Program-made: the position numbers and the translations under genes | Assembly: GCA_902773035.1 (NCBI GenBank) | Contig: CACYDB010000191.1 | Location: 1-20,454 of the forward strand | DNA length: 20,454 nt | Reading direction: 5' to 3' | Source: an uncultured Ruminococcus sp. | Lineage (GTDB): Bacteria; Bacillota; Clostridia; Oscillospirales; Acutalibacteraceae | Shown: positions 15,574 through 20,454 of the stretch, piece by piece | Layout: every line of letters starts with the position of its first letter | Position numbering within the stretch: the first letter of the stretch is position 1 | Notes under the pieces: generated by a model | What the model was told of the DNA's origin: nothing | Seen by the model: only the letters and a program-made list of their open reading frames with translations | Database searches by the model: none

Positions 15574-16992
15574 ATGGTATTCAGTTCATCAACATTTCTG
15601 ATTATATTCCTGCCGTTGACGATACTTGCCTATTTCCTTATAGGTTGTCTGCTGACTAAGAACGTCACGGTCAAAAACTCAATACTCCTGCTCGCGAGCC
15701 TCATATTCTACGCGTGGGGTGAGCCTGTGTACATCTTCCTCATGCTGATAAGCATTTGCTTCAACTTTGTTATCGGCAAGGATATTTCCGCGTCCAAGGA
15801 CGCCGATAAGGATAAACGGGCAAAGCTCCTGTTTATCTGCGCGATCATCTTCAACATAGGCGTGCTGGGCTTCTTCAAATACTCAGGCTTTGTCGCGGAC
15901 AACCTCGGCAATCTTTTAGGCGTTCAGATACGTATGCCCGAGCTGCCGCTGCCCGTGGGTATATCCTTCTACACCTTCCAGATTATGTCCTACATCATTG
16001 ACCTGTACAACGACAAAATCAAGGTTCAGAAAAACATCCTCTCATTCGCGCTGTACATCTCCCTTTTCCCGCAGCTTATCGCGGGTCCCATCGTAAAGTA
16101 CAGGGATATTGAATATCAGCTCAGAAACAGGAGAGAATCACTTAGCAAATACTCCGAGGGTATGAGCCGCTTTGTAGTCGGACTGTCAAAAAAGCTCCTG
16201 CTCGCGAATACGCTTGGCAGCGTTTACAGCGCAGTTCAGGCGGACGACATTAACGACCTGAGCTTTCTCAGCGCGTGGGTCGGAATAATCTGCTACACGC
16301 TGCAAATTTACTTCGACTTCTCGGGCTACTCGGATATGGCGATAGGACTCGGCAAGATGTTCGGCTTTGAATTTTGCGAAAACTTCCGCTATCCGTATAT
16401 GGCATTCTCGGTTACGGACTTCTGGCGCAGGTGGCATATTTCGCTATCATCGTGGTTTCGCGATTACGTCTACATCCCCTTGGGCGGCAACAGGAGAAAA
16501 ACTCCGAGGGTTATATTTAATCTTATGATAGTCTGGCTTCTGACGGGCTTATGGCACGGAGCCGACTGGAACTTCATACTCTGGGGAGTATATTACGGCG
16601 TACTGCTCATTCTCGAAAAATACGTCCTCTCTAAGCAGCTCGGTAAATTACCCCTGGCTCTCAGGAGGTTTATCACGCTTGTGCTTGTAATGTGCGGATG
16701 GGTACTCTTCTCCGCTCCGACTCTCCCCGACGCTCTGAATTATCTCAGGGTTATGTTCACCGGAGGTATAGGCTTTATCGACTCCGACGGCTTATATCTG
16801 CTCACCTCAAACATTCTGCTTATACTGCTCGGCGCGTTCTGCGCTGTGCCGATATACAAAACGCTTATCAGAAAGGTCAACCGCGTTACAGTCAGCAGAG
16901 TCAAGGCTGTCGCCTGCCCCGTACTGCTTATACTGTGCTACGTCTTTATGATAAGCGAAACCTACAATCCGTTTTTATATTTCAGATTCTGA
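15574..16992 (+). CDS. MBOAT-family membrane O-acyltransferase (AlgI/PatA-like)
   Basis: Integral membrane protein expected to take an acyl group from a cytosolic donor and pass it to the outside for attachment to a surface polymer. It is 472 residues, usual for AlgI-type MBOATs, with many hydrophobic segments. It carries the family signatures PVGISFYTFQIMSYIID (127-143), YFDFSGYSDMAIG (246-258), DFWRRWHISLSSWFRDYVY (282-300), the IPLGGNR block after it, and WLLTGLWHGADWNFILWG (321-338). His328 is the conserved MBOAT catalytic histidine. The ribosome binding site is weak (ACGGAT, 4 nt from the ATG), and coupling to the upstream gene may help. It is flanked by an SGNH protein before and a DHHW protein after, the two partner types known for this family. 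DltB is excluded because no dltA, dltC or dltD is adjacent. The acyl group is probably acetyl; the polymer is unknown. Confidence 0.94.
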   Translation: MVFSSSTFLIIFLPLTILAYFLIGCLLTKNVTVKNSILLLASLIFYAWGEPVYIFLMLISICFNFVIGKDISASKDADKDKRAKLLFICAIIFNIGVLGFFKYSGFVADNLGNLLGVQIRMPELPLPVGISFYTFQIMSYIIDLYNDKIKVQKNILSFALYISLFPQLIAGPIVKYRDIEYQLRNRRESLSKYSEGMSRFVVGLSKKLLLANTLGSVYSAVQADDINDLSFLSAWVGIICYTLQIYFDFSGYSDMAIGLGKMFGFEFCENFRYPYMAFSVTDFWRRWHISLSSWFRDYVYIPLGGNRRKTPRVIFNLMIVWLLTGLWHGADWNFILWGVYYGVLLILEKYVLSKQLGKLPLALRRFITLVLVMCGWVLFSAPTLPDALNYLRVMFTGGIGFIDSDGLYLLTSNILLILLGAFCAVPIYKTLIRKVNRVTVSRVKAVACPVLLILCYVFMISETYNPFLYFRF

Positions 16993-16993
16993 T

Positions 16994-18163
16994 ATGAGTA
17001 AGAAAAAGAAAAAGATTTCCTATAAAAAGAGAAAAATCATTGAAAAACGCAATACTATTCTATCCGCCGCGGCTGTGACTGTTATTATCTTCACGGTCAG
17101 CCTTTTCACGCTTATGACGGGCGACAGGGAGTACAGCGATAACGAAAACCGCTACCTCGCCCAAAAGCCCGAGTTTAGCATCGGCTCGGTCGCCGACGGA
17201 AGATTTATGAAGGACGAGGAGGAGTACCTCTCCGACCAGTTTTTCGCGAGAGACGCTATGGTCATAATGAGAACAGGCGTTGACGTGCTTTTCGGCAAAA
17301 GGGAGTCCAACGGCGTTTATATAGGCAAGGACGGCTTTCTCTTTAACAAGCCCTCGGCTTACGACAAAAAACGCGTAAAGCTGACAACTGACGCTATCAA
17401 CTCAATCTCCGGGCTCAGTACTTCGATACGCTCTTACATCGCTATCGCGCCAAACAGCGTTGAGATTCTCAGCGACCTTCTCCCAAGCTTCGCGCCTACA
17501 CAAAACCAGACTAAGCAGATCGAGAAGGTCTACTCAAAGCTTGATAACATACAGAAAATCGACCTCTGTACACCCTTAAAGGCGGCAAAGGATCCCCGCG
17601 CTCTCTACTATAAAACAGACCATCACTGGACGGCAGACGCGGCTGAGATCGCCTTTAACGCTATTTCACGGGAGATGAAGCTCGACACCTCGGGCTACAA
17701 GTACAAGAAGCTCGCCGTTACGGATTCGTTCAGGGGCACAATGGCGTCGAGCTCGGGAGTTTTCAGCTCTCAGGACACGATCCGCATAACCGTTCCCGAA
17801 CCGCAGGTAAAATACGTCGTGCGCTATCCCGATGATAATAAAAAACGCGCATCCCTCTTTGACTCGGAAAAGCTCGAAAAAGGCAGTAAATACGAGGTAT
17901 TCTTCTCGGGCAACTTCCCTGAGATCCAAATCGAGACCGCCTCGAGATCCGATAAAACGCTTATGGTCATCAAGGACTCCTACGCGAACTGCGTCGTGCC
18001 TATGCTCATCCCCTATTTCAAAACAATCATTATGATTGACCCAAGGTACTACGCCGACAACATCAGTCAGACGATCGAGAAAAATAACGTTACCGATATC
18101 CTCTGGCTCTACAACGCCGACACCTTCCTCAAGGACACCTCGATCGCCGATAAATTCTCATAA
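16994..18163 (+). CDS. DHHW-family protein (AlgJ/AlgX-like SGNH acyltransferase partner)
   Basis: Probable membrane-anchored, extracytoplasmic partner of the upstream MBOAT protein. It is 389 residues. A very basic N-terminus (1-20) precedes one membrane segment at about 22-41. The motif KTDHHWTADAA (Asp209, His210, His211, Trp212) matches the DHHW family. It corresponds to the D-x-H-W motif of AlgJ/AlgX, where Asp and His are catalytic. KDSYAN (Asp328, Ser329) near the C-terminus matches the position of the AlgX nucleophile serine motif. The YSDNENRYLAQKPEF opening (47-61) and FLFNKP also fit the family. The start lies one base after the MBOAT stop, so translation is probably coupled. It is the last gene of the operon and is followed by a hairpin. 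Catalysis is inferred from motifs; binding of the polymer only is an alternative. Confidence 0.87.
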   Translation: MSKKKKKISYKKRKIIEKRNTILSAAAVTVIIFTVSLFTLMTGDREYSDNENRYLAQKPEFSIGSVADGRFMKDEEEYLSDQFFARDAMVIMRTGVDVLFGKRESNGVYIGKDGFLFNKPSAYDKKRVKLTTDAINSISGLSTSIRSYIAIAPNSVEILSDLLPSFAPTQNQTKQIEKVYSKLDNIQKIDLCTPLKAAKDPRALYYKTDHHWTADAAEIAFNAISREMKLDTSGYKYKKLAVTDSFRGTMASSSGVFSSQDTIRITVPEPQVKYVVRYPDDNKKRASLFDSEKLEKGSKYEVFFSGNFPEIQIETASRSDKTLMVIKDSYANCVVPMLIPYFKTIIMIDPRYYADNISQTIEKNNVTDILWLYNADTFLKDTSIADKFS

Positions 18164-18166
18164 GTA

Positions 18167-18191
18167 AACGCCGGACAAATCGTCCGGCGTT
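18167..18191. terminator. Shared terminator hairpin between the DHHW and patatin genes
   Basis: AACGCCGGAC and GTCCGGCGTT form a perfect 10-bp stem around a 5-nt loop. It starts 4 nt after the DHHW stop and ends 4 nt before the patatin stop on the other strand. The flanking U-tracts are short in both directions (AAGTTTATT and TACTTA), so efficiency is uncertain. Confidence 0.78.
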
Positions 18192-18195
18192 AAGT

Positions 18196-19041
18196 TTATT
18201 CATTCAAAAAGCTTTTTACGTCATCAAGCTGTCTTAAAGCGGTTTTCCTGCCGAGCTCGTAGACCTGACGCAAGACCTCGGGATCATGCTCGATCCTCTT
18301 GATCGGCAACGGCTCGTCGGGACAGATCACAAACGCCCTGCCCTCCTTTTCCTCAGAGAAAACAAGCTCTCTGCTCTGATTATAATTGATATGCCTGTTC
18401 TCAATCGACTTGATCATATTGGGATATTTCCTCAGCGAGAACCTGAAAAGCGGCATTTTTGAAGCCTTTTGCTTGGTATATTCTCTCGGCTGCGTGAGGA
18501 TAACGACGTTCTTTTTGCAGCCCTGATTTATAATAAACTCCATCGGGATCGAGTCCGCCATACCTCCGTCGAGGTAGAGCCTGTCGCCGATTTTGACGGG
18601 CTTTGAGACAAGCGGCATCGAGGCTGAGGCTCTTATCCACTCCATACACTCGTCATCCGCCTTATCGCAAAGGTGATAAACAGCCTCTCCCGTCTCAACG
18701 TCGGTACATACCGCGTAGAACTTGATTGGAGACGCGTTGAACGCCTCGCGGTCAAATACGTCGAGCTCGTCGGGAATCGTGTGATAACAAAATTCAGCGC
18801 CGTAAATATCGCCCGTCTTAATAAGCGAGCGTACCGAGCAGTACCTCGGGTCCTTGCAAAATCTCAGATTATAGCGCAGAGCTCTTCCCGCCTGACCTGA
18901 TTTATAATTACAGCCAAACGCCGCTCCCGCGGATACTCCGACGATCGTATCAAAGGATATTCCGTTCTCCATAAAGACGTCGATTATTCCCGTTGTAAAA
19001 AGTCCGCGCATAGCGCCGCCTTCAAGTAAAAGTCCTGCCAT
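18196..19041 (-). CDS. Patatin-like phospholipase / acyl hydrolase
   Basis: Serine lipid acyl hydrolase with a Ser-Asp dyad; the natural substrate is not known. It is 281 residues from the chosen start. It has the oxyanion motif GGAMRG (8-13), the nucleophile elbow GVSAG (Ser37) and the DGG motif with Asp158, all in the usual order and spacing. It fits the bacterial single-domain patatin group (RssA/YjjU-like), not the longer toxin type. No signal peptide is seen, so it is probably cytosolic. I prefer ATG 19041, which has GCAGGT about 8 nt upstream and leads straight into the conserved first strand. The in-frame ATG at 19059 has no ribosome binding site. The gene converges on the acylation operon and has its own promoter, so membership of that system is not indicated. 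Confidence 0.9.
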   Translation of the reverse strand: MAGLLLEGGAMRGLFTTGIIDVFMENGISFDTIVGVSAGAAFGCNYKSGQAGRALRYNLRFCKDPRYCSVRSLIKTGDIYGAEFCYHTIPDELDVFDREAFNASPIKFYAVCTDVETGEAVYHLCDKADDECMEWIRASASMPLVSKPVKIGDRLYLDGGMADSIPMEFIINQGCKKNVVILTQPREYTKQKASKMPLFRFSLRKYPNMIKSIENRHINYNQSRELVFSEEKEGRAFVICPDEPLPIKRIEHDPEVLRQVYELGRKTALRQLDDVKSFLNE

Positions 19042-19109
19042 TATTCTACCTGCTTTCATGAAATTTCAAAATCCATATTTTCAACAATAAAACAAAAATC
19101 TACACCTAT

Positions 19110-19138
19110 ATCATATCAGAAATTTAAATAAATGTCTA
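19110..19138 (-). promoter_or_regulatory. Promoter of the patatin-like gene
   Basis: Minus strand: TAGACA (19138-19133, 5/6), a 17-nt spacer and TATGAT (19115-19110, 5/6). The leader is about 60 nt and AT-rich. Confidence 0.62.
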
Positions 19139-19151
19139 TATTTTTAACACT

Positions 19152-19180
19152 TTTCTCTGTCGGTTGATCAGACGGAGAAA
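19152..19180. repeat. Orphan inverted repeat between the patatin and ECF promoters
   Basis: TTTCTCTGTC (19152-19161) pairs with GACGGAGAAA (19171-19180), ten pairs including one T-G wobble, around a 9-nt loop containing TGATCA. It lies in the 250-bp gap between divergent genes, 13 bp upstream of the patatin -35. It does not directly follow any gene. It could be an operator, a leftover terminator or the end of an unseen small RNA. Confidence 0.55.
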
Positions 19181-19197
19181 TTTCTTTACACTGCTTC

Positions 19198-19245
19198 AAA
19201 CTGTCCTTTAAGATTATCGCAAAACTGTCTATTTAACAATGACAG
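19198..19245. promoter_or_regulatory. Possible operator at the ECF promoter: CTGTC repeats
   Basis: AAACTGTC occurs at 19198-19205 and again at 19222-19229, 24 bp apart. An inverted GACAG at 19241-19245 follows. CTGTC (19225-19229) and GACAG (19241-19245) form a dyad that straddles the -35 box of the ECF promoter, a common repressor position. The regulator is unknown and the elements are short. Confidence 0.35.
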
Positions 19246-19261
19246 ATAGTTGTTGTATGAT
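19233..19261 (+). promoter_or_regulatory. Promoter of the ECF S-component gene
   Basis: TTAACA (19233-19238, 5/6), a 17-nt spacer and TATGAT (19256-19261, 5/6). The predicted leader is only about 25 nt, too short for a riboswitch. Confidence 0.65.
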
Positions 19262-19291
19262 AATAGCAAATTCAGGAAAGGACTGAAAGCT

Positions 19292-19828
19292 ATGACAACA
19301 AAAGCCTCACACATAGACAATCAGAGGGCAAGGCTCACCATCCTCGTGATTACCGCGGTGTTCACTGCCCTGACCTACGTTTTTACCGCGTTTGTAAATA
19401 TCAGACTCCCGATAGCCGCTAACGGCGGACTTGTACACCTTGGTAACGTACCGCTGTTCATCGGCGCGATCATCTTCGGCAAAAGAGTCGGAGCAATCTC
19501 GGGCGGAATCGGAATGGCGCTGTTCGACCTGCTGTCAGGCTGGACGGTATGGGCGCCGTTTACGCTCATCACCGTCGCCGCGATGGGCTACGCCGTAGGC
19601 GCGATCGCTCACGACAGACCGAAATTACGCTACAGCGTTCTCGCGATTCTCGCCGCGCTCGTTATCAAAATCATCGGCTACTACATCGCGGAGGCTGTGA
19701 TTTATCAGAACCTCATCGTACCCGTCGCCTCGATCCCGGGAAACATCGTTCAGGTCGGCGTCGCGGGACTTATCACATTGGCTGTAATTGTGCCGCTCAG
19801 AAAAGCCGCGGACAGTATTATCCGATAA
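19292..19828 (+). CDS. ECF transporter S component (substrate-binding membrane protein)
   Basis: Membrane protein that captures a vitamin or precursor for uptake by an energy-coupling factor transporter. It is 178 residues with about five to six hydrophobic segments. NGGLVHLGNVPLFIGAIIFG (44-63) is followed by GAISGGIGMALFDLLSG with Asp79. This pattern is typical of the ECF-type S-component family whose members take riboflavin-like compounds, pyridoxine or hydroxymethylpyrimidine. The substrate cannot be chosen from the sequence. No EcfA/EcfA'/EcfT genes are adjacent, so it should share the cell's common energising module (group II). AGGAAAGGA (19274-19282) stands 9 nt before ATG 19292. A longer reading from a TTG at 19250 is unlikely because it would begin inside the promoter. 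The end overlaps the convergent gene by 11 bp. Confidence 0.86.
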   Translation: MTTKASHIDNQRARLTILVITAVFTALTYVFTAFVNIRLPIAANGGLVHLGNVPLFIGAIIFGKRVGAISGGIGMALFDLLSGWTVWAPFTLITVAAMGYAVGAIAHDRPKLRYSVLAILAALVIKIIGYYIAEAVIYQNLIVPVASIPGNIVQVGVAGLITLAVIVPLRKAADSIIR

Positions 19829-20454
19829 ACTTTTTCAGTTTTTTGAGGTCGGTATTCGGAAACATACGCGAAAAATGCTCCAGCAATCTCTCGTAGGACT
19901 CCGCGGGAGTTCTGCTGTATACGCTCCCCGTAAAGCTCTCCCCCATAAATCGCTCGGGAGTTGAATACTCCGATACTCCCCAGCCGTAAGGGTTTCCGCG
20001 CTTATCGCGCATATACACAAAGTCGCTGATCACCACGTAGCATTGAGCCTGCAGGCGATTGATAATTGTATCAAAGCCCTTGTTGCCGCCCTTTTTATAA
20101 TCGCCGAGCCGTTTGAGCTCCTTTGAGATGATCGGCTCGCCCGACTCAATCAAATCATAAAGCCGCTTATCCTTATACGGCGTCAACCCGTCGTCAAAGC
20201 GCGCGTCAAAATCATAGCCGTCACGGCGGTAGTTGGCGAAATCGGGGAACCACTCGGGGCTGATGTAGCACGCCTTTTTCTCAAAGAACTTTCCGTAGGC
20301 GCAGCGCGTTTCCTGTATAACGGGACCCTTCCACTCCCAAGCGTTCCATACTCCATCGGCGCTGTTGTACCAGCAGTCAGGCGAAATATGCTCCTCCAGC
20401 GAGAAGCCCTCTATCGAATTTTCAAAGAACGGCATAAAGCCGTACTCGTTAATA
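19818..20454 (-). CDS. Conserved hypothetical protein, N-terminus cut by window edge
   Basis: Function not established. The frame is open from the window edge to the stop at 19818, giving about 212 residues. An ATG at 20435 is internal to it, but the codons before it (INEYGF) read as coding and no ribosome binding site is seen there, so the true start probably lies outside. Features are WNAWEWKGPV, a basic AYGKFFEKKACYISPEWFPDFANYRRDGYDFDARFDDG region, then SKELKRLGDYKKGGNKGFDTIINRLQAQCYVVISDF. The protein is soluble, with no membrane segment. From memory the pattern resembles proteins labelled AlkZ-related in public annotation, which would hint at a winged-helix DNA-interacting fold. I cannot confirm this. 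The 3' end overlaps the ECF gene. Confidence 0.6.
   Translation of the reverse strand, partial: INEYGFMPFFENSIEGFSLEEHISPDCWYNSADGVWNAWEWKGPVIQETRCAYGKFFEKKACYISPEWFPDFANYRRDGYDFDARFDDGLTPYKDKRLYDLIESGEPIISKELKRLGDYKKGGNKGFDTIINRLQAQCYVVISDFVYMRDKRGNPYGWGVSEYSTPERFMGESFTGSVYSRTPAESYERLLEHFSRMFPNTDLKKLKKFIG

Noticed and set aside
15574..16992. DltB of a D-alanylation (dlt) operon
   Set aside because: No dltA, dltC or dltD is present, and the neighbours (SGNH, DUF4358, DHHW) match AlgI-type acetylation instead.
18196..19059. Patatin-like hydrolase as a fifth member of the acylation cassette
   Set aside because: It is on the opposite strand, with its own promoter and a terminator hairpin in between. 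It also lacks a signal peptide, so it would not act outside the cell.
19060..19291. TPP, FMN or other vitamin riboswitch ahead of the ECF S component
   Set aside because: The predicted leader is only about 25 nt, and none of the conserved riboswitch cores (such as CUGAGA or the FMN multibranch elements) is present.
19250..19291. Longer ECF S-component reading from TTG 19250
   Set aside because: That start would lie upstream of the -10 box and has no ribosome binding site. ATG 19292 has a strong one.

Overview
The window reads as a chromosomal segment of a Gram-positive anaerobe of the class Clostridia, most like gut Oscillospiraceae/Ruminococcus. The reasons are a type III glutamine synthetase, strong AGGAGG-type ribosome binding sites, near-consensus sigma-A promoters, lipoprotein and DHHW/DUF4358 families typical of Clostridia, and moderate GC. 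Species level is inference. I see no mobile element, CRISPR array, tRNA or rRNA, and no broken gene. The genes at both window edges are cut by the edge.

Region 1 (1-9491) is nitrogen assimilation. A type III glutamine synthetase gene (glnN, minus strand, 3' end outside the window) is divergent from gltB-gltD-pyrG (plus strand). Together they make glutamine from glutamate and ammonia, convert glutamine plus 2-oxoglutarate to glutamate, and spend glutamine on CTP synthesis. Two excellent sigma-A promoters lie back to back in the 305-bp gap. The glnN transcript begins with a hairpin plus U-tract that looks like an attenuator. It overlaps a small stem with an A/G hexaloop of the kind recognised by ANTAR antiterminators. 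This is the most interesting regulatory signal in the window.

Region 2 (9492-14127, minus strand) holds an iron-type alcohol dehydrogenase, a VanY-type carboxypeptidase lipoprotein and a SNF2-family ATPase with an N-terminal helix-hairpin-helix. Each has its own recognisable promoter. Clear hairpin terminators follow the dehydrogenase and the carboxypeptidase.

Region 3 (14128-18191, plus strand) is a tight four-gene operon: a membrane-anchored SGNH (GDSL-like) protein, a DUF4358-type protein, an AlgI-like MBOAT O-acyltransferase and a DHHW (AlgJ/AlgX-like) protein. By analogy with alginate, peptidoglycan and teichoic acid systems, it probably moves acyl groups across the membrane and onto a surface polymer. 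The polymer is unknown.

Region 4 (18192-20454) holds a patatin-like hydrolase (minus), an ECF transporter S component (plus) with its own promoter and a possible operator, and a partial conserved hypothetical gene (minus) that overlaps the S-component gene tail to tail by 11 bp.
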